This document shows positions 29,992-39,853 of a DNA stretch of 64,000 nucleotides, piece by piece (the first letter of the stretch is position 1; each line of letters opens with the position of its first letter). This stretch comes from Cellvibrionaceae bacterium 1162T.S.0a.05 (lineage in GTDB: Bacteria > Pseudomonadota > Gammaproteobacteria > Pseudomonadales > Cellvibrionaceae). A model generated the notes under the pieces. That model was given only the letters and a program-made list of their open reading frames with translations. It ran no database searches and was not told the DNA's origin. A program made the translations under genes and the position numbers. The stretch covers positions 4,095,501 to 4,159,500 of the forward strand of contig LANB01000001.1 in NCBI GenBank assembly GCA_000964245.1, written 5' to 3'.

Positions 29992-31143
29992 TCAATCGGC
30001 CAGGGTATAGGCACTGAGAGTGCCGTTATTGGCAAGGACCAAAAGTTTGTCTTCGTGGCTCACAGGGGCAGACAGAAAGCGCTTACCTTTGGCACTGATA
30101 CGAGCAGCAAATTCACCCGTCTCCTGGCTGAGCAGATGCATGTAGCCATCGGCATCAATAACTGCCACATAATCACCGAGAATCGCAGGCGCACCCACAC
30201 CGCGGCGAAGCATTTTATCGTTCTTCCATTCTTCTGCACCGGTGTTGGCATTGTAAGCCAATACAGTGCCATCTGCGGCCGTGGCAAAGACTCTGCGATT
30301 GGCAAAGGCCAGCGGTTGTGCTGTTGAGATATCCTGTTTCCATACAATCCGGCCTTGCGCTCGTGCAATTGCCGCTAACGCGCCCTGAAAGGTCGCTGCG
30401 TAAAGAAATCCACCATTCTGTAAAGGTGTGCCGTCGATATCAATAATGCGTTCCAGATCGTGTCGACCTGTGGGTTGTGCCACACGGGTTTCCCAAAGGC
30501 TGGAACCATCATTTGCGTTAAACGCGAGAATTTGACCGTTATCAAATGCCGCTATTACCTGCGTAGAGGTCACAATGGGTGATGCCAGGCCGCGATGGGT
30601 CAGAGGGGGAACGACATGGCCATAGGTCCACATCTTGTTTCCCGTACTCGCATCAAAAACCGTGAGTGAACCGTCAATGCTACTCACGGCAACTTCGGAA
30701 CCATTTGACTGGGGTGCAGCAATCACTTCACTGGTTACTTCCCCGCGCCAGAGTTCACTGCCATCTTCGGCGCTAAGCGCGATAACGAGGCCGTTGTAAC
30801 CACCAAAATAGACTTGACCATTTTGCACAGAAGCGGATGGCGCTAAATCGAGGCCGGTTTTTCGCTTCCAAAGTACTTTGCCATTTTCCAGGTTTACGGC
30901 ATAAACAACACCGTCCTTGTCTGCGGTGTAGGCTGTCTGGTCAGCAATGCCCAGTGTTGTTGTAACGTAAAGCTTTTTCGCTTGACCACCAAGCCCGGTG
31001 GACCACAAACGATCGACCTCAACCGTATTTTCAAACTCTACCAGGGGCAGCGGTTCAAGTGCTTTTTTCTCTTCGTTACTGGAACAACTTGCCAACAAGA
31101 CAAGAGCGGCCAAAAGCCACAGGCCGCGACGCATCAATATCAT
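29992..31143 (-). CDS. bamB: Outer-membrane assembly lipoprotein BamB
   Basis: WD40-like beta-propeller subunit of the BAM complex that inserts outer-membrane beta-barrels. The lipobox LLASC gives a lipidated Cys at residue 20. PQQ-type blades recur (GKVLWKRKTG, GSELWRGEV, GNKMWTYGH, GSSLWETRV, GRIVWKQD). Length 383. Its start overlaps the stop of the YfgM-like gene by 4 bases. Confidence 0.95.
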   Translation of the reverse strand: MILMRRGLWLLAALVLLASCSSNEEKKALEPLPLVEFENTVEVDRLWSTGLGGQAKKLYVTTTLGIADQTAYTADKDGVVYAVNLENGKVLWKRKTGLDLAPSASVQNGQVYFGGYNGLVIALSAEDGSELWRGEVTSEVIAAPQSNGSEVAVSSIDGSLTVFDASTGNKMWTYGHVVPPLTHRGLASPIVTSTQVIAAFDNGQILAFNANDGSSLWETRVAQPTGRHDLERIIDIDGTPLQNGGFLYAATFQGALAAIARAQGRIVWKQDISTAQPLAFANRRVFATAADGTVLAYNANTGAEEWKNDKMLRRGVGAPAILGDYVAVIDADGYMHLLSQETGEFAARISAKGKRFLSAPVSHEDKLLVLANNGTLSAYTLAD

Positions 31144-31865
31144 TCAGCTTCTCCTGCTTGCTGATCACTCTCTTCAGAAATTTGTTCACCCGCGCTCGCG
31201 GCAGGAGCCGATCGCGTGGCAGAAATTTTGGTTTGCAATAGACCGCTGCGATTAAAATTTTGCGGATCCAGCTTTTCCGCTGCCATTTGATAGGCGGTAT
31301 TCGCGGCCGCAATCTCACCCTGATCAAGATGGATATCACCACGAATTTCAGCGTACATACTGGCGAAAGCGGGGTCATCCACCTGGGACACCAGGTTCAA
31401 GGCATCGCCGTGTCGCCCCTGCGACAAATACACTTTTGCCAAACGGGCCTGGGCCAGCAAACTGATGCCGGAGTTCGTCCCGTTTTGGACCACTTCGTTA
31501 AGTGTGTTTGCTGCTTTATCCAATTCACCGTTATCCACGTCGATACTTGCAAGTATGAGTTGCGTCAAATCGGCGTACAGCGTGTTGCTATGTTCTTTTA
31601 GAAGAATCTGCGCCTTGGCAACCACCTCTTCTTCCTGCTTGCTTGTCAGGCCATCGGCCGCTTCAGCGGTGGTAACGATGCTGGTGATTTCATCAAATTT
31701 AACCGAGGCAATTTCCGCCTGAGCCTGTTTGTGATCTTTCCACCAATACCAGCCTACATACAAAAAGACAGCAGCCACCAGAGGCAAAACAATGGTTACC
31801 CAGTTTTCATTCCACCAGCGTTTAAAGGCTTCAATTTGTTCTTCTTCGGTTAAATGCGTTGCCAC
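31140..31865 (-). CDS. YfgM-like TPR protein, SecYEG-associated periplasmic chaperone family
   Basis: 241 residues: short cytosolic segment (HLTEEEQIEAFKRWWNENW), one membrane helix (WVTIVLPLVAAVFLYVGWYWW, about 20-40) and a periplasmic tetratricopeptide domain. E. coli YfgM (also called AncA) links the translocon with periplasmic chaperones. In the usual order hisS would lie just upstream; here only 47 bases separate it from ispG. Confidence 0.9.
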   Translation of the reverse strand: MATHLTEEEQIEAFKRWWNENWVTIVLPLVAAVFLYVGWYWWKDHKQAQAEIASVKFDEITSIVTTAEAADGLTSKQEEEVVAKAQILLKEHSNTLYADLTQLILASIDVDNGELDKAANTLNEVVQNGTNSGISLLAQARLAKVYLSQGRHGDALNLVSQVDDPAFASMYAEIRGDIHLDQGEIAAANTAYQMAAEKLDPQNFNRSGLLQTKISATRSAPAASAGEQISEESDQQAGEAE

Positions 31866-31912
31866 AGTTTTCTCCTGATTGTTTTTATAAGTGCAGAATG
31901 TTCAAAAAGTTG

Positions 31913-33025
31913 TTAACCCTTGGCTATCAACTGCGCGTTTTGCGCGATTTTGTCTTCTGCTTTTTTTCGAATAAGTTTTTCCAATTCATCGACAAGGTTT
32001 TCTTGCTCCAGCTTTTGACTGGGCTCACCGTCGATATATACCAGATTTTTTGGTGTACCCCCTGTTAAACCCAAATCGGCTTCACGAGCCTCACCGGGAC
32101 CATTGACGATACAGCCTATTACCGCCACATCCATGGGCACCTTCACATCTTCCAAACGCGTTTCCAGTGCATTCATGGTACTGATCACATCAAAGTTTTG
32201 ACGTGAGCAGCTGGGGCAGGCAATAAAATTAATGCCTTTGCTCCGCAACTTCAGGCTTTTCAGCATATCCCAACCGACCTTGACTTCCTCGACCGGGTCC
32301 GCCGCCAGCGAAACGCGAATGGTATCGCCAATGCCGTCCATCAACAGCATGCCAAGGCCAACAGAGGACTTCACTGTACCGGAGCGCAAAGCCCCGGCCT
32401 CGGTAATACCCAGATGCAGCGGTTGCTCAATTTGCCTGGCCAATAAACGGTACGCCCCCACCGCCATAAAGACATCCGATGCTTTCACGCTGACTTTAAA
32501 ATCCTGAAAGTCGAGATTATCGAGAATCTCGACATGCCTTAACGCTGATTCGACAAGCGCTTCCGGCGTCGGTTCACCGTATTTTTTCTGTAAATCCTTT
32601 TCCAGGGAGCCGGCATTCACGCCAATACGGATGGGAATCCCCAGATCACGGGCCTTTTCCACCACCGCCAGAATACGCTTCTCGCGCCCGATGTTACCGG
32701 GGTTAATGCGCAAGCAATCGACCCCGAGGTCAGCAACCCGCAGTGCAATGCGGTAGTCAAAATGAATATCCGCCACCAGAGGCACATCAACCTGTTTGCG
32801 AATGGCGCCAAAGGCTTCAGCAGCATCCATCGTCGGCACCGAAACACGCACGATATCGGCGCCCGCCTCCTGAATACGCTTGATTTGCGCAACAGTGGCC
32901 TCAACATCGGTGGTTTCAGTATTGGTCATACTTTGAACGCTGATGGGGGCATCGCCACCAACAGCAACTTTGCCGACCATGATTTGCCGGGAAAGGCGAC
33001 GTTTTATGGGGGATTCGCTATGCAT
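31913..33025 (-). CDS. ispG: 4-hydroxy-3-methylbut-2-en-1-yl diphosphate synthase
   Basis: Penultimate step of the MEP isoprenoid pathway. The [4Fe-4S] cluster ligands lie in [11 protein letters not shown] and [10 protein letters not shown]; the barrel part starts with the substrate-binding region [24 protein letters not shown] (residues 15-38). Length 370. A cluster-dependent enzyme encoded within 10 kb of the SUF operon. Confidence 0.97.
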   Translation of the reverse strand: MHSESPIKRRLSRQIMVGKVAVGGDAPISVQSMTNTETTDVEATVAQIKRIQEAGADIVRVSVPTMDAAEAFGAIRKQVDVPLVADIHFDYRIALRVADLGVDCLRINPGNIGREKRILAVVEKARDLGIPIRIGVNAGSLEKDLQKKYGEPTPEALVESALRHVEILDNLDFQDFKVSVKASDVFMAVGAYRLLARQIEQPLHLGITEAGALRSGTVKSSVGLGMLLMDGIGDTIRVSLAADPVEEVKVGWDMLKSLKLRSKGINFIACPSCSRQNFDVISTMNALETRLEDVKVPMDVAVIGCIVNGPGEAREADLGLTGGTPKNLVYIDGEPSQKLEQENLVDELEKLIRKKAEDKIAQNAQLIAKG

Positions 33026-33037
33026 CTCTACAATCTA

Positions 33038-33059
33038 AAACAGGCCTCGCGGCCTGTTT
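33038..33059 (-). repeat. Hairpin between rodZ and ispG
   Basis: AAACAGGCC (33038-33046) pairs exactly with GGCCTGTTT (33051-33059) around a TCGC loop. On the minus strand, the direction of the operon, the downstream arm reads GGCCTGTTTTAG, a weak terminator-like end that could attenuate ispG. Confidence 0.55.
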
Positions 33060-33092
33060 CTCTATATTCTTTACTCTATAACTCTTTATGCT
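33057..33092 (+). repeat. Degenerate tandem heptamers in the rodZ-ispG gap
   Basis: Five 7-base units at 33057, 33064, 33071, 33079 and 33086, with one extra base between the third and fourth. Most end in TCT (TTTCTCT, TTACTCT, TAACTCT). Together with the adjacent hairpin they occupy most of the gap. Confidence 0.5.
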
Positions 33093-33107
33093 TCAAAGGC
33101 TCGTGGT

Positions 33108-34001
33108 TCAGGGGCCCACATCAAATTTCAGGGTTCGCCGCCCCGCTGGCGGTTCAGTACTGATTCGACGCCCGTTGACGAGCAAGTCGACCCCGCGGGC
33201 ATTCCCTAACATCACGTTAAAGGGGGCCTCGCCAGAAAGGCGCAGATTATCCCCTGCATTTTGGAGTTGCGCAAATATTACCGCTCCATTGGCATCTTTC
33301 ACTTCCACCCAACACTCCTCAAAGAAGCTGATCACCAGTATATCGTCGCCTTCGCCAACACTGGTCGTGGTTTCAGCTGGCTCATCAATGTAGGCCTCAA
33401 CGCTGTCTTCTTGCTCCTCGACTTCCTGTTCTTCAACGATTTCCGGCTCAGAAAATTCGCTTAATGGAGAGTCGGTCGACTCAGGCGCAGCGGGCTGGTC
33501 AATATCCGGATTAGTGGGCGCCTTGCTTGTCCCAGACTCCGCTTCAGCAGCAGGTCTGTCGACGACAGTTTCTGCTGGGCTGGGTGCGCTCACCGGCAAA
33601 ACATCCTCTGGCTCATCCTTCAGAAACCAGGCACTCAGCAACCACAGCAAAATTAACGCGGGAATCAGGACCAATGCCGGAATTTTGGGCGCCTTGAAAC
33701 GCTTGGTCGTTTCGCGGGCGTCAACGGCGATGCCAACCTCGCTATTCTCAACACCGGTATGTAACTTTAATTGCTCGACAAAAGGGTCGGAATTAATACC
33801 AAGCGATTTGGCGTATTTGCGGATATAGGCAATCACAAAAACCGGCTTACCGATTTTGCTGTACTCATCCGCTTCAAGACATTGCAACTTGTTGAATGGA
33901 ATAAGGGTTTCCTTGGCAATACTGTCCAGGGAAATATTTGCCTCTTCACGCAATTTACGAAGTTGTTCGCCTGGCCGCCAAGCGTCCTGTGATTCCGACA
34001 T
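33108..34001 (-). CDS. rodZ: RodZ-like helix-turn-helix membrane protein
   Basis: Cell-shape factor linking MreB to the elongation machinery. N-terminal HTH (about residues 9-75: PGEQLRKLREEANISLDSIA), basic juxtamembrane stretch KRFKAPKIPA, one membrane helix (LVLIPALILLWLLSAWF), a long acidic Pro/Ser/Glu linker (about 135-215) and a C-terminal DUF4115 domain (FEECWVEVKDANG, LMLGNARGVDLLVNGR-type sequence). Length 297. Confidence 0.92.
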   Translation of the reverse strand: MSESQDAWRPGEQLRKLREEANISLDSIAKETLIPFNKLQCLEADEYSKIGKPVFVIAYIRKYAKSLGINSDPFVEQLKLHTGVENSEVGIAVDARETTKRFKAPKIPALVLIPALILLWLLSAWFLKDEPEDVLPVSAPSPAETVVDRPAAEAESGTSKAPTNPDIDQPAAPESTDSPLSEFSEPEIVEEQEVEEQEDSVEAYIDEPAETTTSVGEGDDILVISFFEECWVEVKDANGAVIFAQLQNAGDNLRLSGEAPFNVMLGNARGVDLLVNGRRISTEPPAGRRTLKFDVGP

Positions 34002-34013
34002 GGGTTTAACCTG

Positions 34014-34805
34014 TTATTGTTCTTGTACTTCTATATAGCGTTTGTAATCCAGGTACTCCTGGGAATAAGGGTGCAGATTCTTCAAGGACAAAACGTAACT
34101 CGCTTCCTTATCCTTATTGCCAAATATCCGCTCAATCCGTATCCCCAACCATAAACTTCGGGGAGTATGGCGGGCGTTATTAGCAAATTGGTCGAGGTAC
34201 TTTTTGGCTTCCGCATAGTTGCGGTCCTGGAAAAACATATCGGCAAGTTCGAGCGACGCCAGCGCAAGACGCGGATTCAGATTCAAGGCGTATTCAAAGG
34301 CACCGCGTGCACGCGCGGTATCGCCCAGCAACAACGCGCTGCGCCCAACCATTAACATTGAGTTTGCACGACCGCGATATTGCAGATCTCGACCGGCCTC
34401 CTCGAAATACGGTAAGGCCTCTTCAACGCGACCCTCTTCAAACAGAAAACGGCCATAGCTGTTCTTGATACCCGACATGGAAAAGTCTGCACGCCCTTTC
34501 AACGCTTTTTTAAAACTTTTTTCAGCCAGTTCGTTTTCGCCATTAATCTGGTGCACCATGGCAAGACCTTGATGCGCCTCGGCTGATTTCTTATCGAGCG
34601 CGATGGCTTTGGTAAACGCACCGATGGCACCATCGCGATTTCCCTTGTTGAGATAGGTCATTCCAAGTTGAATGTAGTTTTCCAACGCGGAGCGTTTATC
34701 AACGGGTTGTTTTTTGGGGGCATCCGTTGTGGTCACACACGCCGTCAGTACCAGCACAGCAAACACGAGGCTTAAATAGCCCATTATGCGTTGCGCTTCT
34801 CTCAT
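34014..34805 (-). CDS. pilF: Type IV pilus biogenesis/stability lipoprotein PilF/PilW
   Basis: TPR pilotin that brings the PilQ secretin to the outer membrane. The signal peptide ends in lipobox LTAC with Cys 23. About six TPR-like helical repeats follow (ALENYIQLGMTYLNKGNRDGA; NYAEAKKYLDQF). Length 263. Lies between rlmN and rodZ as in Pseudomonas. Confidence 0.9.
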   Translation of the reverse strand: MREAQRIMGYLSLVFAVLVLTACVTTTDAPKKQPVDKRSALENYIQLGMTYLNKGNRDGAIGAFTKAIALDKKSAEAHQGLAMVHQINGENELAEKSFKKALKGRADFSMSGIKNSYGRFLFEEGRVEEALPYFEEAGRDLQYRGRANSMLMVGRSALLLGDTARARGAFEYALNLNPRLALASLELADMFFQDRNYAEAKKYLDQFANNARHTPRSLWLGIRIERIFGNKDKEASYVLSLKNLHPYSQEYLDYKRYIEVQEQ

Positions 34806-34836
34806 TTATCCCCCTTGTAAACGAAACCCGATGGTT

Positions 34837-35991
34837 TCATTGAATGGCTTTAACCGGAATCACATCTGCCTGACTTGAACTCAAGGCAGCCATATCGATT
34901 TTATATCTTTCACTGCGACGGGTTCGATCATTGACCTGGCCGGCCAGTTGCCCGCAGGCCGCATCAATATCGTCACCACGCGTTGTTCTTATTGTTGTGG
35001 TGTAACCCGCATCAATCAAAATTTGTTGAAAACGTCGTAACCGCGTGTTGCTCACTCGCTTGTAGTTAGACAAACCGAAAGGATTAAAGGGTATCAGGTT
35101 TATTTTGACCGGAATATCCTTTAATAAATCCGTTAATTGCTGTGCATGTTCATCGCGATCGTTAACTTGATCAATAAGCGTATATTCTATCGTGAGTTTA
35201 CGGCGTTGATCCGGTAATCCGTCAATATAACGCTTTGCCGAATCGAGCAGCATCGCAATCGGGTATTTTTTATTAAGCGGTACCAACTCGTTACGTAATT
35301 CATCATTCGGTGCATGCAGGGAAATCGCAAGACAAGCATCGGTATACTGGCCAAGTTTATCCAAAGCGGGAACAACACCGGAGGTGCTGAGCGTCACCCG
35401 CCGCTTGCTCAAGCCATAACAATTGTCGTGCATCATCAAGGTCATGGAATCGACTACATTGTCAAAATTGAGCAATGGTTCGCCCATTCCCATCATGACA
35501 ACATTGGTCACTTTGCGCGGGCCGTTTTCCGAGAGCTGTCCGAAGGACTTGGCTGCGAGCCACACCTGGCCAATGATTTCTGCAGCGCTTAAATCGCGAT
35601 TAAAGCCCTGTTTACCGGTCGCGCAGAAACTGCAATCCAGGGAACAGCCCACCTGCGAAGAAACGCAAAGTGTGCCGCGATCACGCTCTGGGATAAACAC
35701 TGTTTCAATCGCATTATCGCCGGATACGCGAATCAGGAATTTTCGCGTACCGTCTTTTGAGTCCCACTGCTGGATGACTTCCGGTGCGCGAACCTCGGCG
35801 ATTTCTTCCAGTTTATTACGCAGCCCTTTGCTGATGTTCGTCATCTGCTGGAAGTCACTGACCCCCATTTGATGGATCCATTTCAGCACCTGACTCGCAC
35901 GAAAGCGTTTTTCGCCGAGTTCTTCGAAAAAGGCTTCCAGTTTGTCCGGGCTTAAACCGAGAAGATTGATTTTACTTGCGTTTGCACTCAT
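34837..35991 (-). CDS. rlmN: Dual-specificity 23S rRNA/tRNA adenine-C2 methyltransferase
   Basis: Radical SAM enzyme methylating A2503 of 23S rRNA and A37 of some tRNAs. Cluster motif [19 protein letters not shown] (C-x3-C-x2-C), MGMGEPLLN, and the C-terminal catalytic cysteine in [11 protein letters not shown]. Length 384. It is 20 bases after ndk. The enzyme needs an Fe-S cluster supplied by the nearby biogenesis system. Confidence 0.97.
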   Translation of the reverse strand: MSANASKINLLGLSPDKLEAFFEELGEKRFRASQVLKWIHQMGVSDFQQMTNISKGLRNKLEEIAEVRAPEVIQQWDSKDGTRKFLIRVSGDNAIETVFIPERDRGTLCVSSQVGCSLDCSFCATGKQGFNRDLSAAEIIGQVWLAAKSFGQLSENGPRKVTNVVMMGMGEPLLNFDNVVDSMTLMMHDNCYGLSKRRVTLSTSGVVPALDKLGQYTDACLAISLHAPNDELRNELVPLNKKYPIAMLLDSAKRYIDGLPDQRRKLTIEYTLIDQVNDRDEHAQQLTDLLKDIPVKINLIPFNPFGLSNYKRVSNTRLRRFQQILIDAGYTTTIRTTRGDDIDAACGQLAGQVNDRTRRSERYKIDMAALSSSQADVIPVKAIQ

Positions 35992-36011
35992 ACCGACTTA
36001 CAACACTGTGA

Positions 36012-36437
36012 TTAACGTGGGCACAATTCTTCTGACTTGAAAAAGTAAGCGATTTCGCGTTCTGCAGAAGCAGGTGCATCAGAACCGTGGACGGCATTGC
36101 GACCCATGGATTCAGCGAAGTCCTTGCGGATGGTGCCTTCTTCCGCCTTTTCCGGGTTCGTTGCTCCCATCAATTCGCGGTTCAGCGCAATGGCATTTTC
36201 GCCTTCAAGAACCTGAACCATAATGGGTCCAGACGTCATAAATTCGACCAATTCATCGTAAAAGGGTTTTCCCTCATGTTCAGCATAAAAACCACCGGCG
36301 AGGGCGTCATCCATATGCAACATTTTAGCTGCGATGATTTTCAAGCCTGCTTTTTCAAAGCGGCTGTAGATCTTGCCGATGATGTTTTTGCTGACTGCAT
36401 CCGGTTTAATTATCGAAAGCGTACGCTCTAATGCCAT
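36012..36437 (-). CDS. ndk: Nucleoside diphosphate kinase
   Basis: Equilibrates nucleoside tri- and diphosphates by a ping-pong reaction through phospho-H117 in NAVHGSDAP. 141 residues, full length for bacterial Ndk. First gene of the ndk-rlmN-pilF-rodZ-ispG-yfgM-bamB-der run on the minus strand. Confidence 0.98.
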   Translation of the reverse strand: MALERTLSIIKPDAVSKNIIGKIYSRFEKAGLKIIAAKMLHMDDALAGGFYAEHEGKPFYDELVEFMTSGPIMVQVLEGENAIALNRELMGATNPEKAEEGTIRKDFAESMGRNAVHGSDAPASAEREIAYFFKSEELCPR

Positions 36438-36624
36438 GAAAGCTTGTCCCCACTATATAATTGCGATTCGTATCAATGAAACTTTGGCCAGCATTTGTGG
36501 CCTGAAAAGTGGCGTGATTATACGTCTATCCCGCCGAAATTTGTATGAATAACGGGCGCTTGGCGCCTTTTTAGCCCACAACTTTGCTTATTTATTGAAA
36601 TTTAGCTCCCAGGTTGCCGAATTT

Positions 36625-38541
36625 ATGAAAAAACTGCTCGCCGTCTTACTGATAAGCCCCCTGGTATTACTTCTGCTGGTGGTCGTTTTTATCCTGACAA
36701 TCGACCCGACTCGGCTCGCCCCTCTGATTCAGGAACAACTCGCCAAACAAGGCATCGAAGCAAATTTTGGCGGCAAGATCGCCTGGCAGTTTTTCCCGGA
36801 ATTCGGTTTACGTGTACAACACCTGGAACTGGCCAGCCTCCAAAAAGACAAGATCGCCAACAAGCCCCTGGCACAAATTGGTGAAGTCGGTTTCGCCGTT
36901 GCTGTTAAACCGCTTTTACAACGCGAAATTCACGTCACAGGCATTAACCTGGACAATGCCGCGCTCTTTCTATTTGTCGATAAAAATGGGCATAACAACT
37001 GGAGTCTGGAATCCCGTCCTCAAGCAGAAGCCAACGAAACATCTAAAACCAACGCCCCATTACCCCAACTCAAGATTGAAAAGTTAAGCGTTTATAATTT
37101 AAACCTTGAGTATGACGACAGCCAAAGTGGAACAAAAATTAGCCTTAACAATCTAAGCTTGCAGAGTGATAACACCAACATTGAAGGCGAGAGTTTTCCT
37201 GCTAGCCTGGAGTTTGGTTTGCAACTGCCCGAGATGCCCCACCTTCAAAGCAAACTAAAAACAGACTTGGCCTTTGATCTTGAAAGCCTCAAAACCGAAG
37301 CCAAAAACATCGATGCGCGCTTTATCGCTTTGGAAAAACAAAAACAGATTGCCAATATTGCCATGCGCGGTGCCGTCGCGCACTTGCCAGACAATACAGG
37401 CAGCAAACAAATCGTTAACCTCCATTTTGACTCCCTGGATCTCGATACCTTATTGCCCGCACTCTCTTCTGACAAACCAGCCGCAAATACCGAAGAAGAC
37501 AGCCCCTTACCCATCGCAACATTGCGCGAACTGAATAACGAAATTGATTTACGTCTAGACCACCTTAAAGTCGCCGACGTTCAGCTAAACAACCTGGCGT
37601 TAACGCTCAAAAGCAGCAAGGGTTTGATAAACATCGAAAAACTTCAGGCTGACGCCTTCGAAGGTTCCCTGAACGCTAAAGGCCGGGTGGATGCGACCCA
37701 AAACCTTCTTGATACCAGGCTTGATGGTGAGGCGAATGGCATTAACATCGGTAAAATATTAAAGGATTTCACTGACAGTGATTACCTCGCGGGCGCAACC
37801 AATACGCGTTTTTCGATCTCAGCGGCCGGCGCGACAACAAACACCTTAATTGACAGCTTACTCCTTGACTCAACAACCCGGGCCCAAAGTCTGGTGCTGC
37901 AACCTATCAATATTGAACAACAGTATTGCCGCATTCTCGCTCTGCTTGACGAAAAAAGTGCGGCTAAATCCTTGCTGGATTCGAGCAGTTGGCCTGCATT
38001 TACAGAGTTGGAACCCGTGGAAATTCTCGCCAGCTATCAAAACTCGCGTGTAAAAATGAGCAAGCTGCAAGCAAGCGTTAGTAGTTTACTCGCCAATGCC
38101 AGCGGTGAATTCAATATTGAAAGTGGTGAATTTGATTTTCCTGTTGCCCTGTCTCTGCAATCTTTGGGCATTGGCAAAAGCTCCTGCCTGAACATTGATG
38201 AGAAGTGGCTCAAACGCAGTTTACCGCTTCGCTGCAAAGGGAACTTAAGTTCAATTGGGGCGAAAACCTGTTTACCCGATACCCACCTTATCGGCGATAT
38301 ACTCAAGAAAAACCTCAAGGACAAAGCTGACGCCAGGCTGGATGAAGAAAAAGCCCGCCTAAAAGAAAAAGCCGAAGCCGAAAAGCAGCGAGCAAACGAA
38401 CGCATTGAAGCTGAACGCGCACGCTTGCAGGCAGAAAAAGAAAAACGCGAGCAAGAGCTCGAAGCGAAAAAGCAGGAAGCGGAGGAAAAAGCCAGGAAAA
38501 AAGTCAATAAGGAAATTAAAAACCTGGTAGACAAATTGTGA
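36625..38541 (+). CDS. AsmA family protein
   Basis: Large envelope protein with one N-terminal membrane helix (LLAVLLISPLVLLLLVVVFIL) and a long periplasmic repeating-beta-groove region typical of AsmA-like proteins, thought to act in lipid transport or outer-membrane homeostasis. The ATG at 36625 puts the membrane helix at the start and is preferred over a TTG at 36595. The last 75 residues are a highly charged Lys/Glu/Ala coiled coil (EEKARLKEKAEAEKQ and on), unusual for the family. 638 residues. It lies with the peroxidase gene between the SUF operon and ndk. Confidence 0.88.
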   Translation: MKKLLAVLLISPLVLLLLVVVFILTIDPTRLAPLIQEQLAKQGIEANFGGKIAWQFFPEFGLRVQHLELASLQKDKIANKPLAQIGEVGFAVAVKPLLQREIHVTGINLDNAALFLFVDKNGHNNWSLESRPQAEANETSKTNAPLPQLKIEKLSVYNLNLEYDDSQSGTKISLNNLSLQSDNTNIEGESFPASLEFGLQLPEMPHLQSKLKTDLAFDLESLKTEAKNIDARFIALEKQKQIANIAMRGAVAHLPDNTGSKQIVNLHFDSLDLDTLLPALSSDKPAANTEEDSPLPIATLRELNNEIDLRLDHLKVADVQLNNLALTLKSSKGLINIEKLQADAFEGSLNAKGRVDATQNLLDTRLDGEANGINIGKILKDFTDSDYLAGATNTRFSISAAGATTNTLIDSLLLDSTTRAQSLVLQPINIEQQYCRILALLDEKSAAKSLLDSSSWPAFTELEPVEILASYQNSRVKMSKLQASVSSLLANASGEFNIESGEFDFPVALSLQSLGIGKSSCLNIDEKWLKRSLPLRCKGNLSSIGAKTCLPDTHLIGDILKKNLKDKADARLDEEKARLKEKAEAEKQRANERIEAERARLQAEKEKREQELEAKKQEAEEKARKKVNKEIKNLVDKL

Positions 38542-38695
38542 TCTATTTATGGCCGAGCACCGTACTCCCACCATCCGCAAACCAAGCGATCACTGCAGGA
38601 TAAAAAAGCGGGAGGCAAGCAACGCCCTTACAATACCTCTGTTGTTATTCAGAGGTTCAGTTAACCTGATTATTACGCCTTCTGGAGAGAACCAC

Positions 38696-39262
38696 ATGAA
38701 GACCACACTCAAGCAACTTGCTTTTCCTGTCCTCATTTTAATTAGCGTGTGTAGCCACAGCGCCTTTGCAGGAGATAAAAAAATGCAATGCCCTGACTTT
38801 CTAAACCAGGAGTTTAAAAAACTCCACAGCTCAGAGAACGTCAATCTTTGTAAATTATATCAAGGCAAGCCCATCCTGTTCGTCAATACGGCTAGCCATT
38901 GCGGCTTTACCAAACAATTCAAGCCGCTTGAAGCCTTGCATCAAAAGTACAAGGACAAGGGCTTTCAAGTCGTGGGTTTCGCCTCAGATGATTTTAATCA
39001 GGAAGCAAAATCGGAAGAAGAAGCGGCCGGCATTTGTTACAAGAATTATGGCGTCACCTTTACCATGTTGTCGCCCACCAAAGTAAAAGGCAAAGACGCC
39101 AATCCCGTATTTAGTCACCTGGCAAAAGCCACAGGTGAAGAACCAGCGTGGAATTTTAATAAATACCTGGTGAGTGCCGATGGAAAAACGGTTAAGCATT
39201 ATGGCAGCCGTGAGAATCCACTGGATAGCCAATTAGAAAAAGATATTTCAGCGGCCCTGTAA
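38696..39262 (+). CDS. Periplasmic glutathione peroxidase family protein
   Basis: Thiol peroxidase of the GPx fold, 188 residues with a signal peptide (FPVLILISVCSHSAFAG). Peroxidatic C69 lies in NTASHCGFTKQF, and W152/N153 of the catalytic set lie in AWNFNKYLV. The usual FPCNQF segment reads FASDDF, so the catalytic Gln position is Asp. The start at 38696 follows GGAGAG by 7 bases and gives the signal peptide; the frame is open further upstream. Confidence 0.9.
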   Translation: MKTTLKQLAFPVLILISVCSHSAFAGDKKMQCPDFLNQEFKKLHSSENVNLCKLYQGKPILFVNTASHCGFTKQFKPLEALHQKYKDKGFQVVGFASDDFNQEAKSEEEAAGICYKNYGVTFTMLSPTKVKGKDANPVFSHLAKATGEEPAWNFNKYLVSADGKTVKHYGSRENPLDSQLEKDISAAL

Positions 39263-39421
39263 AGGGTCGCAACTGATCGCGGAGCGCCAACATCGAGAGG
39301 CATACCCATAAATTTTGTGTGCCCGCTTGACGTCGCTCCCGACTGCCAATCTCAAACAAAGCTGTCCTATTTGAACGGATAGCAGCAGTCATTCAATCCT
39401 TGCTGCACACCATTGCCGTGG

Positions 39422-39853
39422 TTACGCTTGCAGCTGATGCTCGGCGATACTTTGAACCCGTTTCACCATTGCCCGGATTCCATTGCTGCGCGTTGAACTC
39501 AAATGATTCATCAAGCCAAGGGTCTCGAAATAATTTTCGATATCGAAGGCCAAAACCTCTTGCGGTTTTTTATTGTTGAATGCTGCCAACACCAGGCCCA
39601 ACAAGCCTTTCACAATAAAGGCATCGCTATCGGCATTAAACCAGAGCTTGCCCTCTTCTACCGAATAATCGATCCAGACCTGACTTTGGCAGCCCCGAAC
39701 CAAATGAGTCTCATCTTTTAGCTTTTCGTCTAAAGGTGGCAACTCTTTTCCGAGATCGATGATGTATTTATATTTGTCTTCCCAACTGTCGAAAAAACCG
39801 AGCGTGTCGATCAAGTCGTCGACAGTGATAGTTTGGCCAAAGGGGTTTTGCAT
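39422..39853 (-). CDS. sufE: SufE sulfur-transfer protein
   Basis: Accepts persulfide sulfur from the SufS cysteine desulfurase and passes it to SufB. The acceptor is C55 in HLVRGCQSQVW. Length 143. Last gene of the iron-sulfur operon; its ATG overlaps the sufT stop in TAATG. Confidence 0.95.
   Translation of the reverse strand: MQNPFGQTITVDDLIDTLGFFDSWEDKYKYIIDLGKELPPLDEKLKDETHLVRGCQSQVWIDYSVEEGKLWFNADSDAFIVKGLLGLVLAAFNNKKPQEVLAFDIENYFETLGLMNHLSSTRSNGIRAMVKRVQSIAEHQLQA

Noticed and set aside
36552-36572. GGCGC-TTG-GCGCC hairpin with T-run as a terminator
   Set aside because: It lies upstream of the AsmA-like gene with no plus-strand gene ending before it; the 5-bp stem is probably chance.
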